Shown here: positions 45,813 through 54,299 of the stretch, in pieces | Layout: each line of letters begins with the position of its first letter | Numbering within the stretch: the first letter of the stretch is position 1 | Assembly: GCA_014302835.1 (NCBI GenBank) | Contig: CP060294.1 | Span: 2,567,067 to 2,631,066 of the forward strand | Origin: Pedobacter sp. PAMC26386 | GTDB lineage: Bacteria; Bacteroidota; Bacteroidia; Sphingobacteriales; Sphingobacteriaceae | DNA: 64,000 nucleotides | Reading direction: 5' to 3' | The notes under the pieces: model-generated | What the model was told of the DNA's origin: nothing | Database searches by the model: none | The model's input: only the letters and a program-made list of their open reading frames with translations | Translations under genes and position numbers: made by a program

Positions 45813-45855
45813 AATAAAACAGACTATTTATTGTAAAAATCCGACATTTCAAAAA

Positions 45856-46743
45856 ATGATTAAAAGAGTCTTACAGAATACTTTTTCCTTGCTTAACGTA
45901 GATTACGTAAAACTTTCCTCCAAATGGAATTACCGGAATGTAATTAGTCCATATTACCGCATATATTATATCGACGGTGGTTCGGGCGAGATATCCGATC
46001 AATTGCATTCTTTGCAGCTCGAACCTGGCTATCTTTACATCATCCCCAGTTTCACTTTATGCAACCTACAATGCAACAACTATTTAAGTCAATATTTCGT
46101 TCAGTTTTTTGAGGAATCAGTAGATGGGACTTCACTTTTTGCGCGAAGCCGAATAGTTTCAAAGATCAAAGCTACAACGGCAGACATTGATCTTTTTAAG
46201 CGGTTACTCGAAATTAATCCCGGTCGTGGGATCAATCGTTCTGATGATCCTAAAGTCTACGAAAAAAATATTTTTTACAAAGAGTACCAGGAATTAAATA
46301 ACCGCCAGAGTTTAGCTTGTTATCTGCAAACACAGGGAATATTGCTTCAATTGGTTGGCCGATTACTATATTCCCAATTACATCTAAGACAAGAGGCTCA
46401 TCAAACTCCCGTTAAGATAGCTGAAACGGTAAGCTACATCTTGGTTAATTTACACCAGGAACTATCTGTAAAAGCGCTTGCATCCCGTGTAAATCAGCAT
46501 CCAGATTACTTCTCCCGTCTATTCAAAACTTTCACAGGAGAACGCCCAGTTACCTATATACTTGGAAAACGGATAGAGCGGGCACAATATTTATTAGCTA
46601 CAAGCCGGTTTACCGCATCAGAAATTGCCGCCCAAACTGGTTTTGATAATCTTTCCTACTTTTCGAAATCATTCAAAAAACTAACAGGGATGTCACCAGG
46701 TGCGTATAAAAAACAGGTTTACAGAGTAGGTTTTACTTTGTAA
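45856..46743 (+). CDS. AraC family regulator of the fucose-type operon
   Basis: 295 residues. An N-terminal cupin-like domain (IYYIDGGSGEISDQL, LEPGYLYIIPSFT) is followed by a C-terminal double HTH (LSVKALASRVNQHPDYFSRL, FKTFTGERPVTY, IAAQTGFDNLSYFSKSFKK). It is divergent from the GH29 gene, with 167 bases between the start codons, so it probably controls that operon in response to a sugar. Confidence 0.92.
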   Translation: MIKRVLQNTFSLLNVDYVKLSSKWNYRNVISPYYRIYYIDGGSGEISDQLHSLQLEPGYLYIIPSFTLCNLQCNNYLSQYFVQFFEESVDGTSLFARSRIVSKIKATTADIDLFKRLLEINPGRGINRSDDPKVYEKNIFYKEYQELNNRQSLACYLQTQGILLQLVGRLLYSQLHLRQEAHQTPVKIAETVSYILVNLHQELSVKALASRVNQHPDYFSRLFKTFTGERPVTYILGKRIERAQYLLATSRFTASEIAAQTGFDNLSYFSKSFKKLTGMSPGAYKKQVYRVGFTL

Positions 46744-46767
46744 GACCTAGAACAAACTATTAAACCT

Positions 46768-47050
46768 TGGGCTACAGAGCCTCGTTTTGGTGGTTTTTGT
46801 TCCTTCTTATTATCCCACTGGCACCTTTTTCCCGCTTAAATCATCGGTAGTTATCTCTCCTTTTTTAGGGTGATTAAGGAGAATTAAGGGTGAAACACTG
46901 CGCTTAAGGAACAAATGCGCAAAAAACTGTGACAACTACCTAAGAATCCGGACAAAACAAACATACATAACCTGTTAATGATTAGACGATTACTATTCAT
47001 TATTCAACTTAATTATGCGTAATTACACAGAGCTATTTCCCGACACAACA
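46768..47050 (-). repeat. Duplicated island end: HTH-gene relic, leader and second mnmE tail
   Basis: Collinear with 58539-58968. On the minus strand 47050-47033 reads as the last codons of mnmE in a diverged form (Cys-Cys-Val-Gly-Lys-stop, against Phe-Cys-Ile-Gly-Lys-stop in the intact gene). Then comes a leader of about 220 bases sharing a 27-base identical block (46834-46860 with 58681-58707). Last comes a relic of the zinc-ribbon coding region (TKTRLCSPRFN). The copy is shorter by two deletions. It fits the former right attachment region of an earlier element. Confidence 0.8.
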
Positions 47051-47141
47051 AACACAAACACCTGTAATTCAACGCATTAAAACAATAAAGAAACAAATAA
47101 GAAACAGACATTTGTCATGTAAAAGACTACGCTTGTTGTGG

Positions 47142-47184
47142 AAAACTCGTTTCTATTTTTGCTAAAAATAGAAGCGAGTTTTTA
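47142..47184. terminator. Hairpin terminator
   Basis: AAAACTCGTTTCTATTTTT (47142-47160) pairs with AAAAATAGAAGCGAGTTTT (47164-47182), one G-T pair, 3-base loop, followed by T on the plus strand and preceded by A-rich DNA. It lies between convergent genes. Confidence 0.75.
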
Positions 47185-47288
47185 TGGAGAGAAAATCAAT
47201 CCGATGAAATATTGACTATCATTAATGCAAAAAAGCTAATTCATTTTTTATAATTCGGACATAATGCACTGATCCCAAAAATCCAGAC

Positions 47289-48281
47289 CTATCTTTCTAT
47301 ATCATTATCAAGGTCAAATCTTATTCTATCTTGTTCTATTAATTCTTTCAGCTCATCTTCATTCGGCAGGTATAAACGATACTTACTTGCAAATAATTTT
47401 TCATTTTCTGCTAGAATGGAATATTTAACAATTGTTTCATCTTTCTCTGTGCAAAGTATCATGCCAATGGTTGGATTGTCATCCTCACCTTTCTTCAAAT
47501 CATTATACATCCTGACATACATATCCATCTGTCCAATTGCACCATGAGTTAGTTCATCAGTTTTCAGATCAATCAGCACAAAGCACTTCAAGTAATAGTT
47601 GTAAAAAACCAAATCAATAAAAAAGTCAGAAGTATCAGTAACAATATGTTGTTGTCTTGCTACAAAAGCAAACCCCTTTCCCAATTCCATTAAAAATTGC
47701 TGTAGGTGATTAATCAATGCTGTTTCTATTTTATTTTCTGATGTCTTTACATCTATAGGCAAGCCCAAAAATTCAAATATATAAGGATCTTTTATTAATT
47801 GTTCAGCTCTAGGAGCTTCTTGCCTACTCGTATCTAATACCCGACCAATATACTGTGATGCGATATTGCGTTGTAAGGTACGTGTATTCCAACCTGCTTC
47901 AACTGCATACATCACATATTGATTTCTCAGAGTTTCTGTTTCTAAACGACTTATAATTCTATAATGCGTCCAACTTAATTCGTGACGCACTGCGTCACGT
48001 TTTGGAAAGGCTAAATAAAACTGTCGAATATTTCTTAAGTTACTTTCATCAAAACCTTTTCCAAATTCCAGTGTAAGCAGTTGAGCCAAGTTTTTTAATA
48101 CAGCTTTTCCATATGCAGCCTTAGCATTACCATCCTGCTCATCTTCAACAATAAGATGTCCAATTTGCCAGTACATTTCTAATAAAATGGCATTGCTACT
48201 CTGATATGCCTTTTGCTTTGCATGAGTTACAATTTCAGTAATTTGCTTAAAAAGAGTACTCGGTTTTTCTATTTCACCCAT
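47289..48281 (-). CDS. PDDEXK nuclease-domain protein (DUF1016/YhcG type)
   Basis: 330 residues. The N-terminal half (about 1-150) is the DUF1016 helical domain (EMYWQIGHLIVE, GKGFDESNLRNIRQFYLAF, LSWTHYRIISRLE). The C-terminal half has the PD-(D/E)xK core, read as FFIDLVFYNYYLKCFVLIDL followed by KT, giving D-x(14)-D-x-K, then GAIGQMDMYVRMYND. Members occur in mobile islands and near restriction systems and are thought to be nucleases, but their role is poorly known. First cargo gene inside the island. Confidence 0.88.
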   Translation of the reverse strand: MGEIEKPSTLFKQITEIVTHAKQKAYQSSNAILLEMYWQIGHLIVEDEQDGNAKAAYGKAVLKNLAQLLTLEFGKGFDESNLRNIRQFYLAFPKRDAVRHELSWTHYRIISRLETETLRNQYVMYAVEAGWNTRTLQRNIASQYIGRVLDTSRQEAPRAEQLIKDPYIFEFLGLPIDVKTSENKIETALINHLQQFLMELGKGFAFVARQQHIVTDTSDFFIDLVFYNYYLKCFVLIDLKTDELTHGAIGQMDMYVRMYNDLKKGEDDNPTIGMILCTEKDETIVKYSILAENEKLFASKYRLYLPNEDELKELIEQDRIRFDLDNDIER

Positions 48282-48490
48282 GCTGAAGTAATTTCATCTA
48301 GTCAAAATTACAGAGAATAACTTTAATAAACCACACAGATAACTGCCCCTATTTTTTCTAATTTTCAGCGGTCTGTTTTTTTTGGTAGGGAGGTCAAAGT
48401 CACGAATTTTCGCATCTTATACAGTTCGATTTTCAGGAAGGGTTACAGTAAAGCTAAATACAATGTTGTAACCATTATCATTATTCGTAG

Positions 48491-48559
48491 AATACCTCGA
48501 GGCTTGCCTCGGGGTCAGAGCGGAAAGTATTTGAAAACGAAGAGTTTTCAAATACTTTC
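48491..48559. repeat. Two hairpins at an IS200/IS605-type left end
   Basis: A short hairpin, CCTCGAGG...CCTCGGGG (48495-48514), is followed by a perfect 16-base inverted repeat, GAAAGTATTTGAAAAC (48523-48538) and GTTTTCAAATACTTTC (48544-48559), with a 5-base loop. Subterminal hairpins are the recognition sites of Y1 transposases, and a Y1 transposase remnant starts at 48565. Confidence 0.6.
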
Positions 48560-48564
48560 GTTGT

Positions 48565-48786
48565 ATGGATGAGCATATTTATAAACGTCACAATAAGACG
48601 CTCTTACTTTACCACTTGGTATTTCCACTGAAATATCGACGAGGTGCTCTTAATGTTTCATCAGGAGAGTCGTTGAAAAATATTTGTATTGAAGTTACCG
48701 AGCTTTACGAGATTCAGTTTTTGGAAATAGGCTATGAATCGGATCATGTTTTTCAATTCATTTTTTTTAAAGTAGCAAACACTTGA
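48565..48786 (+). pseudogene. IS200/IS605 TnpA transposase fragment
   Basis: 73 residues. HNKTLLLYHLVFPLKYRRGA matches the start of IS200-type TnpA, followed by LKNICIEVTELYEIQFLEIG and a DHVFQFIFF segment where the family has the HUH His pair (DHVHFL). The second His is missing, and the chain ends before the catalytic Tyr helix. An inactive remnant. Confidence 0.78.
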
Positions 48787-49075
48787 TAATATATAATCTT
48801 GGCACCACAAACTTATCTATTTTTATCAATAATGTATTAGAAACTCAGGTTCGTTTAGATGACAGTTAATAAGGCATGTGAGAAGATTCACCTTTACAAA
48901 ACGTGAATACCTTTTTTAATACCATTAAGTGTAGCCTATGATAAACTTTTGGTAATAACGATAAATCTAATACAATTGTGTGTATTTATTAAAAAGTGTT
49001 ATTGAAACTGATGTTGGCTTTAGCAACCCTAACTGGCTTAATCACCAATATCAGTTTCATTTAACGATTCAATTG

Positions 49076-49699
49076 TTAGGATTTCTTCTCTATAACAAAA
49101 GCTTTCAGTTCTGCAATTTTCCCATTTTCAAAGCGCCAGACATCGCAATAATCATAGTGGTTATAGGTTCCATTTGCAGCCTTCAGGGTGATTTCACCTG
49201 TCACTGTTACATAGTTACCTTCTTCAATGGTCTTTTCGACGGTAAATACGGGCGGTTCCAAATAGAATTCTTTCATATACGCTCGTACTTTATCTCTACC
49301 CTCAAGGATACGTTCGCCTACAAAAACCCATTTGGTATCCTGTGTACAGTAGACTAGAAAACTTTCATAGTTTCCCTTTTTAACGAATTCGTTGGCTTGG
49401 TGTAATATTGTTGCGTTTTTCATTTTTATTCGTTTTTTAATGTGAATCGATTCAGCTTTGCTTGAATCTGATGTGCTTGCATATAATTCTATTGGTAAGT
49501 GATCTACGTTATAAATTACCTTCCCAACATTGGAGTTATAAAGATCAATGGTTCGTATTTCGTCATCCCAGTTCCTCATCTTTTGAGGATTTATAACAGG
49601 CTGAAATGTGTTTTGATTAGGAAGGTAACTTATCGGTTGTGCTATGATTTCGAAACCAACTGACAGTAAAATGGATGTTGTTAATGTTAGTTTTTTCAC
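49076..49699 (-). CDS. SnoaL-like / NTF2-fold protein with secreted-type extension
   Basis: 207 residues. The C-terminal 115 (from MKNATILHQANEFVKKG, in-frame ATG at 49423) form a complete NTF2-like SnoaL domain (WVFVGERILEGRDKVRAYMK, GEITLKAANGTYNHYDYCDV, IAELKAFVIE). The N-terminal 92 residues begin with a signal peptide (MKKLTLTTSILLSVGFEIIA) and are otherwise unassigned. Either the whole frame is one exported two-part protein, or the SnoaL gene starts at 49423 behind a fused leader. 23 bases after the dehydrogenase gene, so probably co-transcribed with it. Confidence 0.75.
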   Translation of the reverse strand: MKKLTLTTSILLSVGFEIIAQPISYLPNQNTFQPVINPQKMRNWDDEIRTIDLYNSNVGKVIYNVDHLPIELYASTSDSSKAESIHIKKRIKMKNATILHQANEFVKKGNYESFLVYCTQDTKWVFVGERILEGRDKVRAYMKEFYLEPPVFTVEKTIEEGNYVTVTGEITLKAANGTYNHYDYCDVWRFENGKIAELKAFVIEKKS

Positions 49700-49722
49700 G
49701 TTATTATTTTAATGATTAAGTT

Positions 49723-50736
49723 CTACAAACTTTCCAGGGTTTCTTCAATTATTTCGATTCCAAATTCTTTTAATCGCTTGCTGATATCATGAGTGGAGAT
49801 AATAGTTTCTGGAAGATACAAACCCCCAATCTTTTGTTCAGATTGTCCATTGAGGCCCAATAACTTTTCGGTGATTAAATATACACCCACAGCTGTGAGA
49901 TGGGAATTTCCTTTTGGGCCGGATACGATCGTACTTAGTTTTCTTTTTTCGCCGGATAGTAGAGTGCCATCAATAGTAATGTATAAATCATGGGAAGCAT
50001 CCATACCCTTACTAGTCCCTATAGACTTCCCGATAATAAAGTCGAACCGAATATTTTTCGCACTCGTAAAAGCGGCGATACTAGGAACATCCAGCGTACT
50101 GATCGGATAACCTATTGCTGATAAATGATTGTGCAGATCAATAGTTCTAGGGTTTTCTTTTGCTTGTAATGACAGCCAATTTCCCCCTTTGCGAATAAGC
50201 GCCTCACCAACAAAACCACTAACTTCGTTTGCAACTAGCGGACCTACGCTGTCCTTTGGGTCATATAACCCTGCAAGTTCGATAGTTTCTATCTGACTGA
50301 ACTTGTCCGCTTGTTGCTTGACCATAAGGGTTAATAGTCCCGCTTGCCAATGACCTGCGTATACAATAGGCGCAACAATCGTTTTGTGAAGGCCCAAAAA
50401 TGCTGTTGGAGAAATTTGATCCGCTAATTCGCTTACAGCAATACATGCAATACCATTTAAGATAGCAGTTTCCCTTAATATATTACTGTGGTCATCCACC
50501 GCTGATATAATCAGGTCAATTTTCTTAAATTCACTCAGATTGAAGCCTTCTTCGAGATTGATATAGGCTGTTTCTGAATGATTTAATTCCTTAGCTAAAG
50601 ATATTCCATTTTGCGGATTTCTACCAGCAAGAATAAGTTCGATATGCTTATCAGCTTGTCTGATTAGTCTGGCGATGTTACTTCCAACCATTCCATAACC
50701 GCCCACAATTAAGATTCGTTTTGTATGTGTTTCCAT
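49723..50736 (-). CDS. NAD(P)-binding oxidoreductase, saccharopine-dehydrogenase-like
   Basis: 337 residues. The Rossmann loop is ILIVGGYGMVGSNIARLI, followed by LILAGRNPQNG, where the Arg favours NADPH. The next strand is DLIISAVDD, then GIACIAVSELADQ. This is the N-terminal pattern of the saccharopine dehydrogenase/trans-acting enoyl reductase group. The C-terminal half is unspecific. Divergent from an HxlR regulator at 51003, which probably controls it. Substrate unknown. Confidence 0.83.
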   Translation of the reverse strand: METHTKRILIVGGYGMVGSNIARLIRQADKHIELILAGRNPQNGISLAKELNHSETAYINLEEGFNLSEFKKIDLIISAVDDHSNILRETAILNGIACIAVSELADQISPTAFLGLHKTIVAPIVYAGHWQAGLLTLMVKQQADKFSQIETIELAGLYDPKDSVGPLVANEVSGFVGEALIRKGGNWLSLQAKENPRTIDLHNHLSAIGYPISTLDVPSIAAFTSAKNIRFDFIIGKSIGTSKGMDASHDLYITIDGTLLSGEKRKLSTIVSGPKGNSHLTAVGVYLITEKLLGLNGQSEQKIGGLYLPETIISTHDISKRLKEFGIEIIEETLESL

Positions 50737-51002
50737 ATTAAAATTTTCAAATTATATAAATTACATTTTGCAATTCATTTTAAGGGTGAAATCACTCACA
50801 ACTCATCGATGAATGCCAAATATGATCTTACACTAATACCTATGTTGCCTTCAGGGACGTTTTATCACATACTAAGTAGAGCTCCACAATTATTAAAGTT
50901 TTCATATTTCAATGATTAAGCTTATTTAGGACAAAGTTAAGGTTGTATATAAACTTTTGTATATTGCATGCCAATTGTTAGGTACTATAAATATTGTAAG
51001 TA

Positions 51003-51365
51003 ATGAGCGAGATCAAGCAATCATCAACCAACTTCTCAAATAAACTTGCGCTGAGCGATGAATGTTCGGAAGCATATGCCTCAAATATCATCGGCGGGCA
51101 ATGGACATTGGTAATATGTTCGTGGTTATTAAGTGGTAAACTTAGATTTGGAGAACTAAAGAAGAAATTACCCGGTATTACTGAAAGGATGTTGACCTTA
51201 CAACTGCGTAAGCTCGAAGAGAATAGAATTATAAGCCGAACTGTTTATGCAGAAGTACCGCCACGTGTAGAATATGAGGTGACAGAAATTGGATACGCAT
51301 TGAAGTCAGTTATCACGGAATTAGAAGTTTGGGGCACAAGCCACAAAAAATTGATCGGTGAGTAA
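51003..51365 (+). CDS. HxlR family transcriptional regulator
   Basis: 120 residues with IIGGQWTLVICSWLLSGKLR, FGELKKKLPGITERMLTLQL, LEENRIISRTVYAEVPPRVE and YEVTEIGYALKSV. Divergent from the saccharopine-dehydrogenase-like gene, a second HxlR/oxidoreductase pair like that at 35810-37519. Confidence 0.93.
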   Translation: MSEIKQSSTNFSNKLALSDECSEAYASNIIGGQWTLVICSWLLSGKLRFGELKKKLPGITERMLTLQLRKLEENRIISRTVYAEVPPRVEYEVTEIGYALKSVITELEVWGTSHKKLIGE

Positions 51366-51725
51366 CCTTAAATTCCTGCTGTTACGTAAGGTAAATGGCT
51401 AATCATCTCTCATTATTCCCTCGTTTTTCAATAATTAAGCTGGACCTAATACTAATACACTTTAAAAAATCAAACCTATCCCCATTAACGTTGGGATATC
51501 TTTTATCTTTTAGTTGATTATCATAAACTCATTCCATTATTCAAATCAAAATTTTAGTTTTTGATGATGAGTTTTTGATAATTTGTATTACAGAACAGCG
51601 CTGTTAATTGTTGTCTGATTAACCACGCTTAAAGAGAAACCCTTCGTGAACAAGGCAACGTAAGGTAGCCACTTCGACATACATGCGTTGCCTTGTTTGC
51701 GTTTTGAAAGCCAAACTGGAAAACC
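51366..51725. other. Gene-free interval with a 12-bp inverted repeat
   Basis: 360 bases. AACAAGGCAACG (51649-51660) and CGTTGCCTTGTT (51686-51697) are exact complements separated by 25 bases, 29 bases before the XRE-type start. This could be an operator, a leader hairpin or an element scar. Otherwise nothing recognised. Confidence 0.55.
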
Positions 51726-52093
51726 AATGCCTATTTCCTATCCTGAAAATCCAGTATCGATTGGTGATCATATAAGAAAGAAAAGAATGGAACTCAAGCT
51801 GTTTCAAAAAGAGGTGGCAAGGATTTGTGGAGTTACTGAAGACTGCATTACAAATTGAAAAAAAAAACAGGAGCATTCCTCAAATCCAATTTTTTCCGCA
51901 TATTATAAATTTTTTGGGTTACCGGCCATTTGAGGTTGATTTAACTACTCTTTCAGGAAGACTCAAAGCACGTAGGCATATTAATGGGCTTAGCCAAAAA
52001 CAACTTGGAAAAATCCTAGGAATCGATGGAGCTACAGTTTGCAGCTGGGAATTAGAAGAAAACCAACCACATAAGGCAATATTGGAAAAGCTA
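51726..52093 (+). pseudogene. XRE-type HTH regulator, frameshifted
   Basis: The frame from ATG 51726 encodes NPVSIGDHIRKKRMELKLFQ, KEVARICGVTEDCITN, then a TGA. The next frame goes on with NRSIPQIQFFPHIINFLGY, LSGRLKARRHINGLSQKQLG, and ILGIDGATVCSWELEENQPH. The expected Trp-Glu after ITN, as in other XRE proteins of this two-repeat type, is lost at a run of ten A (51858-51867), consistent with a two-base deletion. The 3' end runs into a 54-bp palindrome at 52094. Probably inactive. Confidence 0.78.
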
Positions 52094-52147
52094 GACATAA
52101 TGTCGAATCTCATTATTCCACGGAATAATGAGATTCGACATTATGTC
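52094..52147. repeat. Perfect 54-bp palindrome (26-bp arms)
   Basis: The left arm at 52094-52119 begins GACATAATGTCGAATCTCAT and ends TATTCC. The right arm at 52122-52147 is its exact reverse complement, with only 2 bases between. It sits exactly between the broken XRE gene and a transposase fragment. Confidence 0.9.
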
Positions 52148-52374
52148 AGGGAAGTTTGACTCAATACTATGGTTTAAGAAAAATAGGCGTATTAGGTATA
52201 GCCGGTGCCCCTAAAGTCATGCTGATGGCGGCAATTGCCTTCAATTTGAAAAAATACCTGAAAAAAGGAGCAAGAAAGCGTTCTTGCACTTTTTTTAAAG
52301 CCATTATGGGCACCTTACAGCAGTACTTACTCGCATTTTCCGCTAACCCAGTTAATCAGTACCAGTTCTCCTAA
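52148..52374 (+). pseudogene. C-terminal fragment of a transposase (IS1182/IS5-like)
   Basis: The frame reads GSLTQYYGLRKIGVLGIAGA, PKVMLMAAIAFNLKKYLKKG, which matches the conserved C-terminal end of DDE transposases common in Bacteroidota (YGLRK...A-K-MLMAA-AFNLKKYL). The catalytic domain is absent. It starts directly after the 54-bp palindrome. Confidence 0.7.
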
Positions 52375-52557
52375 TGGCTGAATAAATGATCTAATGAATA
52401 AACGTCTCAGAAAACATACCCCTTCTGCAACGGCCACTACCGTTTTTTGATAAAAGTAAATTCTTTAAGCATTCATAAAGATTATTTAAAATTGTAGTTC
52501 GATTAACGCAAGACCTACTAATAGGAACTATATCTATTTATTTACGAAGTGTTAAAA

Positions 52558-53469
52558 TCAATTTCTGAAATAGGTCGGCGTAGCGTGAGCTTGTCTCCGA
52601 AAAAAGTGGTTAAAGTGAGAGACGTCTTTAAACCCTAGGTTGTAAGCAATTTCAGACACGCTCCAGTTTGTATGCTTCAGTAGAATAATGGATTCCTTCA
52701 AAATACGCTCAAACAAAATCGCGCTTGTAGACTTACCAGTCTTCTCTTTTATGATTCTATTTAAATAATTTACATGAACATTAAGGGCTTCAGCAAAATC
52801 ACTCACTGTGCGAAGGTGTTTGTGGCGGGCGGTCTCGACTGGAAACTGTCGATCTAACAATTCGTTAAATACTTTGTATAATCGCTCTTTTGAAGAGAGG
52901 GCATGATGCCTTTCCGTAGCCACCTGCAAAGTGTTTGCATAATGCATTAGTTCGTTGAGGTAATTCCTGATTAGATCATCTTTTAATGAATAATCAGATC
53001 GTTCCTGTCGTTCAATTTTCGAGAAGATAGACTTTACTTCTTCTTCCTGTTTTGTATCAAGCAAAAAAAGGGGTTTGGATTCGTTATTGAATAAGGGGGT
53101 GTGCCTAATCCCTTGATTAAAATAAGTGTCATAATAGAGTTCAGTGAAGATCATATAGCCAGCATTTTCTTCTTCCTTTAATTGTTCTATGGTATAAGGA
53201 ACCCAGGGACTAAAAAAGGAGAGCGCGCAACCAAAGACTTTTATGCTCTCATCACCATAATGCACAATATACTCACCCCGCAATAAACTAACCTTAAAGT
53301 AATCTCTTCTTCTGTAAGTAATCGGATTTCCAGATAAGCAATCGGCAGAACTAAACAAACGGAAAGGCTTGTGCGGCTTTGGGTCGTGGTTGGACAGAAG
53401 TCTTAAGTTTTCAAAGTCTTCCAGCTTTTCACTTTTATAGATCAATTTATTTGTTTTATCCTGTTTCAT
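52558..53469 (-). CDS. AraC family transcriptional regulator
   Basis: 303 residues. The N-terminal part is a variable sensing domain (FKVSLLRGEYIVHYGDES, LSFFSPWVPYTIEQLK). The C-terminal HTH has LRTVSDFAEALNVHVNYLNR, KSTSAILFERILKESIILLK and YNLGFKDVSHFNHFFRRQ. It follows two SDR genes on the same strand after a 75-base gap, so it is probably linked to them in regulation. Confidence 0.92.
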   Translation of the reverse strand: MKQDKTNKLIYKSEKLEDFENLRLLSNHDPKPHKPFRLFSSADCLSGNPITYRRRDYFKVSLLRGEYIVHYGDESIKVFGCALSFFSPWVPYTIEQLKEEENAGYMIFTELYYDTYFNQGIRHTPLFNNESKPLFLLDTKQEEEVKSIFSKIERQERSDYSLKDDLIRNYLNELMHYANTLQVATERHHALSSKERLYKVFNELLDRQFPVETARHKHLRTVSDFAEALNVHVNYLNRIIKEKTGKSTSAILFERILKESIILLKHTNWSVSEIAYNLGFKDVSHFNHFFRRQAHATPTYFRN

Positions 53470-53544
53470 TATGACACCGATGTTTTGGAGTGTTAAAGCT
53501 GATTAAAATTTATGCAGCTTTAACACTTATAAAAGTAAAAAAAA

Positions 53545-54297
53545 TTATGCTCCGGTTGCTTGGTTGACCATTAATAACGCCTCTTCGGGCGAGCGAAGAT
53601 AAGTCTGGTAGATCTCCTCAGAAAGTCCGGGGCGAATCTCATATTCCTGATTTTCTATTCCTATGATCAAACGCTCAATAACTGAGCTGGCTGATACCTT
53701 AAGATCAGATTTAACAGCCTTCGAAAAAGGAGAATCGACCAATGGCGCCATCAGTTCGTAAAGCTTGATTGGAGATTTTTTTCTTTGCAACACCAACCTC
53801 AATCCTAAAATGTAATTGTGCAACGCCGCCTTTGTGGCACTATAGGTTGGATGAGATAGGTCTGGTGCAAATGCCACTCCTGAGGTGGTTATAATAAATG
53901 CGGCATCTTCTTTAAGCTCAAGTAGCGGCGCCAAGTGATGCGTTAAATATACGGCAGGGTGAAAATTGGTCAACATTTCATTTATACTTGCCACGTATGC
54001 CTGGCTATTATCAAGCAATGCATAATTTGTAGCCATACCTGCGTTGAGAAAAACAAGATTTAAATCCTGAAAGTTTAGCTTTATGTTTTCCACCAAAGAG
54101 TGTAATTGATCCAGTTGGGAAAGATCACAAGCGATATAAGAGGCATTTTTTAATTGCTCAGCTTCTTTCTTTAGTCTTGCTTCATTTCGTGCAACCATTA
54201 CCACCTGGCTGCCCTGTTCTGAAAACCATTTTGCTGCCTCGAGGCCCATTCCGGTGCCTGCTCCAGTAATAAGTACAGTGCTTTCTTTGAAATTCAT
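53545..54297 (-). CDS. Short-chain dehydrogenase/reductase
   Basis: 250 residues. Cofactor loop VLITGAGTGMGLEAAKWF, then VVMVARNEARLKKEA and FLNAGMA (the family NAG motif). The catalytic region is ITTSGVAFAPDLSHPTYSAT followed by K, giving Ser, Tyr and Lys. NADPH-type from the Arg after the second strand. 2 bases after the upstream SDR stop, so one operon. Substrate unknown. Confidence 0.93.
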   Translation of the reverse strand: MNFKESTVLITGAGTGMGLEAAKWFSEQGSQVVMVARNEARLKKEAEQLKNASYIACDLSQLDQLHSLVENIKLNFQDLNLVFLNAGMATNYALLDNSQAYVASINEMLTNFHPAVYLTHHLAPLLELKEDAAFIITTSGVAFAPDLSHPTYSATKAALHNYILGLRLVLQRKKSPIKLYELMAPLVDSPFSKAVKSDLKVSASSVIERLIIGIENQEYEIRPGLSEEIYQTYLRSPEEALLMVNQATGA

Positions 54298-54299
54298 AA

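Noticed and set aside
52268-52300. GCAAGAA/TTCTTGC hairpin with T-tract in the transposase remnant
   Set aside because: Looks like a terminator but lies inside a coding remnant with no active gene to end; too weak to list as a feature.
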